A stretch of 64,000 bases of DNA from Streptomyces sp. WMMC500 (GCF_027497195.1 NZ_CP114905.1:1488001-1552000), one strand, 5' to 3'. Positions 1-9,160 are shown, counted from the first letter of the stretch. Program-made: numbers and translations. The notes: generated by a model not told the origin, from the letters alone.

Positions 1-147
1 GTCGTTCTCGTACGCCGTTGTCGGCTTTCAACGGGGAACGTAGCAGTGCTTGGCCACTGAGGGAAGAAGTTCTGCAGGAATCGGTATCTACTTTCTCCAC
101 CTCCAGGACAAAGCTCGGTCACAAACGGGCGGCGTACGCTGGCCGGC
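1..147. other. Intergenic sequence upstream of fdhD
   Basis: No gene is supportable in this stretch at the window edge. Its GC is visibly lower than that of the coding DNA around it, which suits a promoter region. A short inverted repeat CGTTG/CAACG lies near positions 16-33. I see no clear -35/-10 pair. Confidence 0.4.
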
Positions 148-981
148 ATGGGTCGGGTGACGGTGCGGCGTCCGGTGACGCGGGTGCGTGGCGGGCGGGT
201 GGAGCGGCGGCCGGACACGCTGGTGGCGGAGGAGCCGCTGGAGATCCGGGTGGGCGGTCGGGCGTTGGCGGTGACGATGCGGACGCCGGGGGACGACTTC
301 GCGCTGGCGGCGGGTTTTCTGGTCAGTGAGGGGGTGCTGGCCCGGGGTGGGGAGTTGGCGGGGATCACGTACTGCGCGGGTGCCGTGGACGGTGCGGAGG
401 GCGGGAACACGTACAACGTGGTGGACGTGCGGCTGGCGGCGGGGGTGCCGGTGCCGGACGTCACGCTGGAGCGCAACGTGTACACGACGTCGTCGTGCGG
501 GCTGTGCGGCAAGGCGAGCCTGGACGCCGTCCGCACGACGACCAGGTGGCCGGTCGCCGGCCGGGACGGCGTGCGGTTGTCGCCCGAGGTGCTGGCGGCG
601 CTGCCGGACCGGTTGCGGGCCGGGCAGCGGGTCTTCGACCGCACCGGCGGCCTGCACGCCGCCGCCCTGTTCACCTGCGCGGGTGAGCTGGTCGATCTGC
701 GGGAGGACGTGGGCCGGCACAACGCGGTGGACAAGCTGGTCGGGCGGGCGTTGCAGCAGGACCGGCTGCCGTTGGGCGAGACCGTGCTGATGGTCTCGGG
801 CCGGGCGTCCTTCGAGCTGGCGCAGAAGGCGGCGATGGCCGGGATCCCGGTACTGGCCGCGGTCTCCGCGCCGTCGTCGCTGGCCGTCGATCTCGCGGTG
901 GAGACCGGGATGACGCTGGTGGGCTTCCTGCGCGGCGACACCATGAACGTGTACGCGGGCGAACACCGCATCGCGCTGTGA
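148..981 (+). CDS. fdhD: Formate dehydrogenase accessory sulfurtransferase FdhD
   Basis: A 277-aa protein of normal FdhD length. FdhD moves sulfur from the IscS-type cysteine desulfurase onto the molybdenum cofactor of formate dehydrogenase, using a paired-cysteine loop. That loop is visible as TTSSCGLCGKASLDA, with Cys at residues 117 and 120. The conserved C-terminal stretch with DVGRHNAVDK and SGRASFELAQK is also present. No formate dehydrogenase subunit lies within this window, so the client enzyme must be encoded to the left or elsewhere. ATG 148 is the first start compatible with the family N-terminus. Its Shine-Dalgarno is weak. The gene ends 49 bp before a TetR regulator in the same direction. 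Confidence 0.93.
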   Translation: MGRVTVRRPVTRVRGGRVERRPDTLVAEEPLEIRVGGRALAVTMRTPGDDFALAAGFLVSEGVLARGGELAGITYCAGAVDGAEGGNTYNVVDVRLAAGVPVPDVTLERNVYTTSSCGLCGKASLDAVRTTTRWPVAGRDGVRLSPEVLAALPDRLRAGQRVFDRTGGLHAAALFTCAGELVDLREDVGRHNAVDKLVGRALQQDRLPLGETVLMVSGRASFELAQKAAMAGIPVLAAVSAPSSLAVDLAVETGMTLVGFLRGDTMNVYAGEHRIAL

Positions 982-996
982 CGCCGGGTCGGGTAG

Positions 997-1025
997 ACAG
1001 TGTCCACCTCGGTGGTAGACACTGT
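997..1025. promoter_or_regulatory. 29-bp palindrome, probable TetR operator
   Basis: Arms ACAGTGTC (997-1004) and GACACTGT (1018-1025) are perfect inverted repeats. The inner ACC/GGT triplets extend the symmetry to ACAGTGTCyACC...GGTrGACACTGT. The site fills most of the 49-bp gap between fdhD and the TetR gene and ends 5 bp before its ATG. No Shine-Dalgarno separates operator and start, so the transcript is probably leaderless or nearly so. Autorepression by the adjacent TetR protein is the obvious inference. Confidence 0.7.
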
Positions 1026-1030
1026 CCACC

Positions 1031-1645
1031 ATGACGGCGGACACCCGCGCGCGCCTGCTGCAGGCGGCGCTCGAACTCCTCGACGAGCGAGGAGTCGACG
1101 CCCTCACCCTGCGCGCCATCGCCCGGCGCTGCGGTGTCTCGCACGGCGCACCGCTCAAGCACTTCCCGCACCGCGCCGCGCTGCTGTCGGCCGTCGCCAC
1201 CCAGGGGTTCCACGAACTCCAGGACTGGGCGGGCGAGGCGCTGGCCAAGCTCCCGCCGGACGCGAGCCCGGCGCTCCGGCTGCGTACGGGCACGCGCGCG
1301 TACGTGGAATACGCCGTGGCCCGGCCCGAGATGTTCGCGCTCATGTTCCGCCGCGACCTGCTCGACGCGCACGACCGCGAGCTGGGCCGCGCCTCCCTCG
1401 GCGGCTTCGAGAACCTCATGCGCCTGGTCGAGGCCCGGCAGGCCGAGGGCTGGCGGGCCGACGCCGACCCGCGGCTGCTCACCGGCGCCCTCTGGTCCGC
1501 CATGCACGGCACCGCCGAACTGTGGTCCTGGGGCTCCCTGCCGCTGGCCACCGGGGCGGCGACCATCGACGACGTTCTCGACGGCCTCTGCGGGGCGTTC
1601 GAGATCGGCCCACCCACCGCACGACGAAAGCGAACCACGCCATGA
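1031..1645 (+). CDS. TetR/AcrR family transcriptional regulator
   Basis: A 204-aa protein with an N-terminal helix-turn-helix at about residues 8-50 (ALTLRAIARRCGVSHGAPLK is the recognition region) and a helical ligand-binding C-terminal domain of TetR_C type (residues 80-195). The ATG lies 5 bp after a perfect palindrome, which points to autoregulation. The stop overlaps the next gene's start as ATGA, so regulator and thioesterase are translationally coupled. It likely senses the substrate or product of that enzyme, perhaps an acyl-CoA or a hydrophobic compound. The ligand cannot be read from the sequence. Confidence 0.9.
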   Translation: MTADTRARLLQAALELLDERGVDALTLRAIARRCGVSHGAPLKHFPHRAALLSAVATQGFHELQDWAGEALAKLPPDASPALRLRTGTRAYVEYAVARPEMFALMFRRDLLDAHDRELGRASLGGFENLMRLVEARQAEGWRADADPRLLTGALWSAMHGTAELWSWGSLPLATGAATIDDVLDGLCGAFEIGPPTARRKRTTP

Positions 1646-2508
1646 CCACCACCCCTCCCCCGGACTTCGACCGGGAGACCGCCGTCCACGCGCGGCCGGG
1701 CGCGCCCGGCGCGTACGACACGGACCTGCCCGGCGCGTGGAAGGTCGGCCAGGGCATCAACGGCGGCGTGCTGCTTGCGGTGACCGCCCGCGCGCTGTCC
1801 GCCGAACTCGGCGCGCCCCGCGACGACCGCCCCGGCCACCCGGACCCGCTGTCCGTCTCCGCCTACTACCTCTCCACGGCCACCGCGGGCCCGGCGGTCG
1901 TCCGCACCGAGACCATCCGCCGCGGCAACTCCGTCTCCCACGGCGGCGCGGAACTCCTCCAGCAGGAGGACCCGGCCACCGCCCCGGTCCCCCGGCTGCG
2001 CGTCCTGGCGGCATACGGCACCCTCGCCGACCAGCCCGACGACGTCTGGACCTCCGCGAAGCCGCCTTCGCTGGCACCGGTGGAGCAGTGCATAGGCAGC
2101 GACGCGGCCCCGCCGGAGTTCCGCGCGGAGTCCCCGATGCTCGACCGCGCCGACCTCAGGCTGGACCCGTCATGCGTGGGCTGGGCGGTGGGGGCCCCGT
2201 CGGGACGGGGCGAGATGAAGGGCTGGTTCCGCCTCCCGGAATCCCGCGACCCGGACACCCTGCTGCTTCTGACGGCCGTCGACATCCTCCCCCCGGTGAC
2301 CTTCGACCTGGGCATGCCCGGCTGGGCCCCGACGCTGGAACTGACCGCCCACGTACGCGCCAGCCCGGCGCCGGGATGGCTGCGGGTGATCCACACGACG
2401 CGCAACGTCGCGGGCGGCTGCATGGAGGAGGACGCGGAGATCTGGGACTCGGCGGACCGTCTGGTGGCCCAGTCCCGCCAGTTGGCCCGCCTGCCGCGAC
2501 AGCCCTGA
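1642..2508 (+). CDS. Acyl-CoA thioesterase-like double-hotdog protein
   Basis: A 288-aa protein resembling the TesB-like/4HBT_3 acyl-CoA thioesterase group. The N-terminal half carries the family-typical GQGINGGVLLAVTARAL segment (about residues 32-52) and a hotdog core with YYLSTATAGPAVVRTE. The C-terminal half repeats the fold (PPVTFDLGMPGWAPTLELT). Such proteins hydrolyse acyl-CoA thioesters in the cytoplasm, and the chain length is unknown here. ATG 1642 overlaps the TetR stop by 4 nt, which fixes the start and implies one transcript under the palindromic operator. An alternative start far upstream in the same frame is only open-frame noise across the TetR gene. Confidence 0.82.
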   Translation: MTTTPPPDFDRETAVHARPGAPGAYDTDLPGAWKVGQGINGGVLLAVTARALSAELGAPRDDRPGHPDPLSVSAYYLSTATAGPAVVRTETIRRGNSVSHGGAELLQQEDPATAPVPRLRVLAAYGTLADQPDDVWTSAKPPSLAPVEQCIGSDAAPPEFRAESPMLDRADLRLDPSCVGWAVGAPSGRGEMKGWFRLPESRDPDTLLLLTAVDILPPVTFDLGMPGWAPTLELTAHVRASPAPGWLRVIHTTRNVAGGCMEEDAEIWDSADRLVAQSRQLARLPRQP

Positions 2509-2629
2509 GCGCATCCGCCACGACCCCGTCCCGTTCGGTGATCGAAGGTGTGCTTGCCGTGATCTCCTGAGGCCCCCAAGTCTCGTGTGCCGCTTTGCGG
2601 TCGCCGTGACGCTTGGGGGTTGCTCGTGA
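2509..2629. other. Short intergenic stretch before a decayed gene
   Basis: About 120 bp with no supportable gene or clear terminator. It separates the thioesterase from the remains of a membrane protein whose reading frame is closed by TGA at 2627-2629, so the original start of that protein has been lost. Confidence 0.4.
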
Positions 2630-3879
2630 CGTTCCGACTGTCTCGTCCTCGGCGCCGGGGCGGGGGCGGGGTTCGGGCTGCTGGAGGTCCTGCTCGCGCG
2701 GGTCACCGACGCGCAGAAGGCGGAGGCCTTCCCCGGCGGCGGGTGGATGATCCCCGGCGGGATCAGCCTGGACCTCACCTATGTGCCCGATTTCAGCGGG
2801 GTGCTGACCACCTGGCTGCCCGCCTCGATCGGCACCGTGAGCATCGGTGCTCTCAGTCCGGAACTCGGCGCCTCCCTGCACCTGGTGTGGGGCGCGCTCG
2901 CGGGCCTGGGCGCGGGCCTGCTGCTGCGCGGACCCGGGGCGGCGCGGCGGCTGGCCGGTCTGCTACCGCTGGGGCTGGCGATCGGGGCCGCACCGGCACC
3001 GTGGCGCCGGCGAGCTTCGCGGCCTGCTGCCTGCCGTGGACCGCGACGATCGCCGTCCGCTTCGCCCGCGCCCGCCGCGCCCTCTTCTACAGCGCACCTC
3101 ACGAGCCAGAGGCCCTGCACCAGACGGTCGCCGAGGTGGCCCAACGCCTCAACGAGGTCAACCACGACCAAGCCTGGGATGCCACGCGCCTACGAGCCCA
3201 CCTCAAGGCCGACCCCGTCGGCCGGACCGTGCGCCGCCGGCGCTGGCTGTACCTGATACCCCTGCTGCTCGCCGCCCCGGCGGTGCTGGCGCTCGGCGTC
3301 GGCTCGTACCCCCAGACCACCGACCTGCAGAACTGGTTCACCTCCGGCACCGGCCACACCCTGCTCCTGGCCTGCGCGATAGCCGCACTGGCCTGGCTGA
3401 TCCTCCAGATGGTCCTGATGCTGCGCACCCGCCGCGCCATCAGCGACCTCCCTCAGGGCGAGCCGCTGACCCTGCTGCGCCTGCGGCTGTACGGCACCGG
3501 CGGCGCCCTCGCCGTCAGCGCGCTGCTGCTGGCCCTGCGCCTGAAGGGCTACGAGGCCGACGACACCATCGTCGACCCGGTCGTGGCGGCCACACTGTTC
3601 GCGGCGCTGATGGAAGCCCTCATGTGGGCCGGCATCGCCCTCGCCTCCGGCGGCCGCGCCCTCCTCGGCGGCAGCGCCGTCGCCCTCGCCAGCGCCGCGG
3701 GCGGGGGAGGAGACGCGGCTCGCCGCCCTTCACAGGCGTCTTCGAGCGGTGAGAGCGGGAAGCAGCCGCGTTCCGACCGTGCAGGCGCGCGGGCGTATTT
3801 TGAGAAGGGCACACCAGATGCTGCCGTAAATCTGGCGAAAAGAACACTCGGTGACGGCAATGTGCGTATTTTCAGCTAA
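2630..3879 (+). pseudogene. Truncated, frameshifted PrsW-family-like membrane protease
   Basis: Two frames carry one protein. The first (codons from 2630, no start codon before ATG 2747) encodes GAGAGFGLLEVLL, the FxxxE motif of PrsW glutamic intramembrane proteases, then SLHLVWGALAGLGAGLLLR, the HxxW motif. The frame changes around 2975-3010 and continues through a soluble segment and four or so hydrophobic helices to 3879. The N-terminal EExxK motif of PrsW is missing because the 5' end is gone. The last 35 codons (about 3775-3879) are clearly less GC-rich than the rest, as if a foreign tail had been joined. I call it non-functional. Sequencing error could explain the frameshift but not the missing start. 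Confidence 0.6.
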
Positions 3880-3891
3880 CGGTGGTGCGCG

Positions 3892-4492
3892 GTGAGCGAC
3901 GGATTCTCTTACTGGTACCGGCAGACCTGGGACGCCCCGCGAGCGCTTCATATGCTCGATCTCCTCGACCGCGAGGGACTGCGGACGGCGAACCGGCACG
4001 GGTCTCATCACCACGCTCACCAGTGGACCCGACTCCTGGGGAGAGCAGGAGCCGATCAGCATGCGGGACCTGGGCCCGGCCGCCGGCCTGGTCCATGGGG
4101 CGGCACTCAGCCTCCAGCTTTGGGTCGATGCGGGGGCTGACGTCTACGTGCGCTTTCGGGCTCTGGTCGGTGGCGGTGCCGCCGTCGAGTTCGGCCTCGA
4201 CGGGCTCGGTGACCAACTGGACCGGGTGGTGGATGCCCTCACACGTGCCGTGCACGACTCCTGGCAGGAAACGGTGGGCTATGTCATCGACCGCTATGGG
4301 CGCACCGAAGACACCGACTGGGACGGAGTCGTCCTCGGCCGCGGCGAACTGATCGACACCTGGCCCGAAGCAATGGCCGTCCGGGAACCGGTCGCCGCCC
4401 GGCATCCGCAACTTGCCGGGGCGGGCGGAGTGTCGTATCCGCCGCTCGTGGTGTTCGACCAGAAAGGGCCGGTCGGCACCGCGTCAGGCTGA
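3892..4492 (+). pseudogene. Frameshifted hypothetical protein, possible immunity-type gene
   Basis: GTG 3892 opens a frame reading MSDGFSYWYRQTWDAPRALH. Around 3985-4000 coding moves to the +1 frame (TGLITTLTSGPDSWGEQEPI onward) and ends at 4492. Joined, it would give about 199 aa with an alternating acidic/hydrophobic C-terminal half (VDAGADVYVRFRALVGGG and LVVFDQKG near the end). I do not recognise a family. It starts 12 bp after the low-GC tail of the preceding membrane protein. Size, acidity and position resemble an immunity protein behind a toxin C-terminus. That reading is inference only. A one-base sequencing error is the alternative to true decay. Confidence 0.45.
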
Positions 4493-4616
4493 GAGCCGGA
4501 CGCGCGGTGCGGCGGGCGTCCGGGGGCGTCGGCGGTCTCATCCGAAGGCGCCCTCGCCGGGCCCGTTCCGCGCGGCGGGGTGTGGGGGGCCTGGGGGTGG
4601 TGGTACGGATGGCGTC

Positions 4617-6062
4617 GTGGAGTGGTTTTCGGCGGATGGGTACGGGCTGAGCCGGCTGGTGTTTCAGCGTGGGCTCGCCCTGCTATACGTCGTCGCCTTC
4701 GTCGCCGCGGCGCGGCAGTTCCGGCCGCTCATCGGTGCCCGCGGCATGCTGCCCGTGCCGCGGTTCACCGACCGGGTGCCCTTTCGGCGCGCGCCGAGTC
4801 TGTTCCAGTGGCGCTACTCCGACCGGCTGTTCGCCGCCGTCGCCTGGGGCGGTGCGGTCCTGGCCGCCGCGGTGGCCGGTGGGGCGGCGGACGCGGTGCC
4901 GTTGTGGGCGGCGATGCTGCTGTGGGCCGTGCTGTGGGCGCTGTATCTGTCGATCGTCAACGTCGGTCAGGCGTGGTACTCGTTCGGCTGGGAGTCGCTG
5001 CTGCTGGAGGCCGGGTTCCTCGCCGTCTTCCTCGGGAACGACACCGTGGGGCCGCCGGTGCTGGTGCTCTTCCTGCTGCGCTGGCTGCTGTTCCGGGTCG
5101 AGTTCGGTGCCGGGCTGATCAAGATGCGGGGCGACCGGTGCTGGCGGAATCTCACCTGTCTCTACTTCCATCATGAGACCCAGCCCATGCCCGGCCCCCT
5201 GAGCTGGTTCTTCCACCACCTGCCCCGCCCGCTCCACCGCGTCGAGGCCGCCGCCAACCACGTCGCCCAACTCGGTCTGCCGGTGCTGCTGTTCACGCCG
5301 CAGCCCGTCGCCACCTGGGCCGCCGCCGCCATCGTCGTCACCCAGCTCTGGCTGGTGCTCTCCGGCAACTTCGCCTGGCTCAACTGGATCACCATCGTCG
5401 TCGCCCTCACCGCCGTCGACGGTCGCCTGGTCGCCGACCTGACGCCGCTGAGCGAGCCGTCCGCACCCGCCGACCCGCCGCTGTGGTTCACGGTCGCCGT
5501 CTTCGCCGTGACCGCCCTCGTGCTGGCGCTGAGCTGGTGGCCCGCCCGCAACCTGCTCTCCCGGCGGCAGCGGATGAACGCCTCGTTCAACACCCTCCAC
5601 CTCGTCAACACCTACGGCGCCTTCGGCAGCATCACCCGCGTACGCCACGAGATCGTCGTCGAGGGCACGGCGGACACCCGGCCCACCGAGGCGAGCGAGT
5701 GGCGGGAGTACGGGTTCAGGGGCAAGCCCGGCGATCCGCGGCGGCTGCCGCGGCAGTTCGCGCCGTACCATCTGCGGCTCGACTGGCTGATGTGGTTCGC
5801 CGCGCTCTCCCCCGTGTACGCGGAGCGGTGGTTCGGCGGCTTCCTGCACCGGCTGCTCGACGGGGACCGCGACACGCTCCGCCTGCTGCGCCACAACCCG
5901 TTCCCCGAGCGCCCGCCCGGCAGCGTGCGCGCCCGGCTGTTCCGGTACGAGTACACCGACTGGTCCGAGCTGCGCCGCACCGGCGCGTGGTGGCGGCGGG
6001 AGTTCGTCCGCGAGTACGCGCCGCCCGTCACCGCCCGCGAACGGGGCGGTCTCAGCCCGTGA
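4617..6062 (+). CDS. Lipase maturation factor family membrane protein
   Basis: A 481-aa polytopic membrane protein of the LMF1 family. Diagnostic segments are QAWYSFGWESLLLEAGFLAV, FRVEFGAGLIKMRGDRCW and LTCLYFHHETQPMPGPLSWF. About six to eight membrane helices lie between residues 15 and 330, followed by a soluble C-terminal half (GAFGSITRVRHEIVVEGT). In vertebrates LMF1 helps lipases fold in the ER. The bacterial role is unknown, presumably maturation or export of a secreted lipase. GTG 4617 is chosen because homology begins directly there (VEWFSADGYGLSRLVFQRG). The frame stays open upstream without family resemblance. Confidence 0.85.
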   Translation: MEWFSADGYGLSRLVFQRGLALLYVVAFVAAARQFRPLIGARGMLPVPRFTDRVPFRRAPSLFQWRYSDRLFAAVAWGGAVLAAAVAGGAADAVPLWAAMLLWAVLWALYLSIVNVGQAWYSFGWESLLLEAGFLAVFLGNDTVGPPVLVLFLLRWLLFRVEFGAGLIKMRGDRCWRNLTCLYFHHETQPMPGPLSWFFHHLPRPLHRVEAAANHVAQLGLPVLLFTPQPVATWAAAAIVVTQLWLVLSGNFAWLNWITIVVALTAVDGRLVADLTPLSEPSAPADPPLWFTVAVFAVTALVLALSWWPARNLLSRRQRMNASFNTLHLVNTYGAFGSITRVRHEIVVEGTADTRPTEASEWREYGFRGKPGDPRRLPRQFAPYHLRLDWLMWFAALSPVYAERWFGGFLHRLLDGDRDTLRLLRHNPFPERPPGSVRARLFRYEYTDWSELRRTGAWWRREFVREYAPPVTARERGGLSP

Positions 6063-6326
6063 ACCCCTGCGGCCCCGGGCGGTGCCCCGGGCGGCGGAGC
6101 GCGCGGCCCCACCGGACCCCCGCGCCCTCACCTCCCACTTTCGCCGTCCCCGCCCCGCACCCCCGCGCGCCGCGCCATGCTGGACCCGCCACTCGTTCCC
6201 GACGAGCCGCCGGACGTGCGCCCTTCGCAGAGGTTCCGTGCAGAGGTGATGGAGGACCGCAGTTCAGCGGCCTCTTCGGGTACGGTCGCCGCGCCGGGCG
6301 CCCCACCGTCTGAGGAGAGAAGAGCG

Positions 6327-8150
6327 TTGCGCGAGTTCACCGTGCCTGCCCTGGCGGATGCGCCGAAGTCGGGGGGCCTGGCGGACGCGGTCTTCCAGCG
6401 GGCCGCGCAGGACCCCGGGCAGGTCGCCTTCGCCCGCAAGGTCGACGGCCGCTGGCGGGACGTGACGATCGGCACGTTCCGCGACGAGGTGCTCGCCCTC
6501 GCCAAGGGGCTGCTGGCCGCGGGGCTGCGGTTCGGCGACCGGGTGGGGATCATGTGCAGGACCCGCTACGAGTGGACGCAACTGGACTTCGCGCTCTGGT
6601 CGATCGGCGCCCAGCCCGTGCCCGTCTACCCGACCTCCGCGCCCGACCAGGCGTACTGGATGCTGCACGACGCCGGCGCCGTGGCCTGCGTCGTCGAGCA
6701 CGCGGACCACGCCATGACCGTCGGCTCGGTGATCGACAAGCTGCCCCGGCTCACGATGCTCTGGCAGATCGACGAGGGCGCCCTCGACGAGCTGACCGAG
6801 GCCGGCGCGCACCTCGACGACGACGTGGTCGAGCGGCACCGCCTCGCCGTCACCCCGGACTCCCCCGCCACCGTCATCTACACCTCCGGCACCACCGGCC
6901 TGCCCCGCGGCTGCGAGCTGACCCACGCCAACTTCATGGCCGAGGCCGACAACATCCTGCTGCGCTACGAGGCCCTCTTCCGCCCGCACCACGGCGAGCC
7001 CGCCACCACCCTGCTCTTCCTCCCCCTCGCGCACGTCTTCGGGCGGATGATCCAGGTCACCGCGGTCCGCGGCGGCGTCAAGCTCGGCCACCAGCCGGAC
7101 CCGTCGGCGCCGGTGCTGCTCGCCGACCTCAAGGCGTTCCGGCCCAGCCTCATCCTGGCCGTACCCCACATCCTGGAGAAGATCTACGCCGCCGCCCGCC
7201 GCAAGGCCGAGGCGGAGGGCCGGCTCGCCGTCTTCGAGAAGGCCGCCGACGTGGCCGTCCGGCACGCCCGGGCACGCGAGGAGGCGTCCTTCGACGCGGG
7301 CCGCGGGCCGAGCCCGGCGCTGCGGCTCGAACACCAGGTGTTCGACAAGCTGGTCTACGCCAAGATGCGCGCGGCGCTCGGCGGCCGGACGCGCTTCGTG
7401 TTCTCCGGCGGCTCGGCGATGCAGCGCCGGCTCGGGCTCTTCTTCGCCGGTGCGGGCATCGCCGTCATCGAGGGCTACGGCCTGACGGAGACCACCGCCG
7501 CCGCGGTCGCCAACCCGCCCGAGCGCCCCCGCTACGGCACGGTCGGCATCCCCATCCCCGGCATCACCGTCTACCTCGCCCCGGACGACGAGGTCTGGCT
7601 GCACGGCCCGCAGGTCTTCAGCGGCTACGTCGGCGACCGCCCCGGCTCCGGGCAGGCGCTGCGCGACGGATGGCTGGCCACCGGCGACCTGGGCAGTCTC
7701 GACGCGGACGGCTATCTGACGATCACCGGCCGGAAGAAGGAACTGCTGGTGACGTCGAACGGCAAGAGCGTCTCACCGGTGCCGCTGGAGGAGCGGGTGC
7801 GCCAGCATCCGCTGGTGTCGCAGTGCCTGGCGGTCGGCAACGACCGGCCGTACGTCGCCGCGCTGGTCACCCTGGACCCGGACGGCGTCGCGCACTGGCA
7901 GCTCATGCGCGGCCGGCCGTCGATGACGCCGTCCGAGCTGGTCCGGGACGGGGAGCTGGAGGCCGAGATCCGGCGGGCGGTGGTGGCGGCGAACACCCAT
8001 GTGTCGCCGCCGGAGTCGATACGGACGTTCCGGATACTGGCCGTGCAGTTCACCGAGGAGCACGGGCTGCTGACGCCCTCGCTGAAGCTGAAGCGGAAGG
8101 CCATCGAGAAGGCGTACGCGAACGAGGTCGAGGCTCTCTACCGGACGTAG
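6327..8150 (+). CDS. AMP-dependent long-chain fatty-acid-CoA ligase (FadD type)
   Basis: A 607-aa acyl-activating enzyme that makes acyl-CoA from a fatty acid, ATP and CoA. The adenylation P-loop is YTSGTTGLPRG, with Arg where Lys is usual. The second core motif is EGYGLTETTAA, the hinge is TGDLGSLDADGYLTITGRKK, and the C-terminal catalytic-lysine region is TSNGKSVSP. The start is TTG 6327: AGGAGAGAAG lies at 6313-6322, 4-5 nt before it, and family similarity begins at LREFTVPAL. It stands alone, with 120 bp to the next gene. It could feed beta-oxidation or lipid synthesis; the substrate is unknown. Confidence 0.92.
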   Translation: MREFTVPALADAPKSGGLADAVFQRAAQDPGQVAFARKVDGRWRDVTIGTFRDEVLALAKGLLAAGLRFGDRVGIMCRTRYEWTQLDFALWSIGAQPVPVYPTSAPDQAYWMLHDAGAVACVVEHADHAMTVGSVIDKLPRLTMLWQIDEGALDELTEAGAHLDDDVVERHRLAVTPDSPATVIYTSGTTGLPRGCELTHANFMAEADNILLRYEALFRPHHGEPATTLLFLPLAHVFGRMIQVTAVRGGVKLGHQPDPSAPVLLADLKAFRPSLILAVPHILEKIYAAARRKAEAEGRLAVFEKAADVAVRHARAREEASFDAGRGPSPALRLEHQVFDKLVYAKMRAALGGRTRFVFSGGSAMQRRLGLFFAGAGIAVIEGYGLTETTAAAVANPPERPRYGTVGIPIPGITVYLAPDDEVWLHGPQVFSGYVGDRPGSGQALRDGWLATGDLGSLDADGYLTITGRKKELLVTSNGKSVSPVPLEERVRQHPLVSQCLAVGNDRPYVAALVTLDPDGVAHWQLMRGRPSMTPSELVRDGELEAEIRRAVVAANTHVSPPESIRTFRILAVQFTEEHGLLTPSLKLKRKAIEKAYANEVEALYRT

Positions 8151-8276
8151 GCCCGTCCGGATGGTGATCGAGGGAATGCCGCGGCGGCCGATCGCGGTTA
8201 GCGTCGGGAGGGCGAACCGCCTGTACCGCCCGTACCGACTTTCTCGACGGATCCGACGAAGAGGGACACATCCCAC

Positions 8277-9104
8277 GTGAGCACCGTTCCGACCATCACC
8301 CTCAACAACGGCGTCGCGATGCCGCAGCTCGGCTTCGGCGTCTGGCAGGTGCCCGACTCCGAGGCGGAGGCCACCGTGCGCACCGCGCTCGACGCCGGTT
8401 ACCGGAGCATCGACACCGCGGCCATCTACGGGAACGAGGAGGGCACGGGCAAGGCCCTGGCCGAGTCCGGCGTCCCGCGCGAGGAACTGTTCGTCACCAC
8501 CAAGCTGTGGAACTCCGACCACGGCTACGACGCCGCGCTGCGCGCGTTCGACGAGTCGCTGGGCCGGCTGGGCCTGGACCACGTCGACCTCTACCTCATC
8601 CACTGGCCGGCGCCGGCCAAGGACAAGTACCTGGACACCTGGCGGGCCCTGGAGAAGATCTACGCGGACGGGCGCGCCCGCGCCATCGGCGTGTCCAACT
8701 TCCACCCCTCCCATCTGCAGCGCGTCCTGGACGAGGGCACCGTCCCGCCCGCGCTGAACCAGGTCGAGCTGCACCCGGACTTCGCCCAGGCCGACGTGCG
8801 CGCCTTCCACGCCGCGCACGGCATCGCCACCGAGGCGTGGTCGCCGCTGGGCCAGGGCAAGGGGCTGCTGGACGAGCCCGTGCTGCGCGAGCTGGCCGGG
8901 AAGCACGGCCGCAGCCCGGCGCAGGTCGTGCTGCGCTGGCATCTGCAACTGGGCAACGTGGTCATCCCCAAGTCCGTCACGCCCTCGCGGATCCGGGAGA
9001 ACATCGACGTCTTCGGTTTCGAGCTGGACGACGCCGACATGGCCAGCGTCGCGGGCCTGGACGCGGGCAACCGCATCGGCGACAACCCCGAAGACGTGAA
9101 CTGA
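8277..9104 (+). CDS. Aldo/keto reductase (2,5-diketo-D-gluconate reductase-like)
   Basis: A 275-aa TIM-barrel NADPH-dependent oxidoreductase of the AKR5-like group. The catalytic tetrad is readable as Asp46, Tyr51, Lys76 and His109 (GYRSIDTAAIYGNEEGTG, TTKLWNSD, DLYLIHWP). The NADP-binding IPKSVTPSRIREN segment is present near the C-terminus. It reduces aldehydes or ketones in the cytoplasm; the natural substrate is not predictable. The GTG start at 8277 follows GAAGAGGGA at about 8257-8265. The gene is monocistronic. Confidence 0.92.
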   Translation: MSTVPTITLNNGVAMPQLGFGVWQVPDSEAEATVRTALDAGYRSIDTAAIYGNEEGTGKALAESGVPREELFVTTKLWNSDHGYDAALRAFDESLGRLGLDHVDLYLIHWPAPAKDKYLDTWRALEKIYADGRARAIGVSNFHPSHLQRVLDEGTVPPALNQVELHPDFAQADVRAFHAAHGIATEAWSPLGQGKGLLDEPVLRELAGKHGRSPAQVVLRWHLQLGNVVIPKSVTPSRIRENIDVFGFELDDADMASVAGLDAGNRIGDNPEDVN

Positions 9105-9142
9105 CGCGCCCGCTCACCGCTCGCCGGTCGTCCCGCTCGGAA

Positions 9143-9160
9143 CCGTTGCACCCGCAACGG
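9143..9160. promoter_or_regulatory. Perfect 7-bp hairpin between two genes
   Basis: CCGTTGC (9143-9149), loop ACCC, GCAACGG (9154-9160). It lies in the 101-bp gap after the aldo/keto reductase stop and 45 bp before the phosphatase start. It may be a weak terminator (no T tract) or an operator. Confidence 0.4.

Noticed and set aside
88..1941. Long minus-strand open frame opposite fdhD, TetR and thioesterase
   Set aside because: Extreme Arg/Ala/Gly composition and no domain; it is the GC-rich antisense of three well-supported genes.
4413..4616. Upstream extension of the lipase maturation factor gene
   Set aside because: Overlaps the preceding gene's end and has no family resemblance before VEWFSADG.
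6177..6326. ATG 6177 as start of the acyl-CoA ligase
   Set aside because: The extra 50 residues are low-complexity, whereas TTG 6327 has an excellent Shine-Dalgarno and begins where homology begins.
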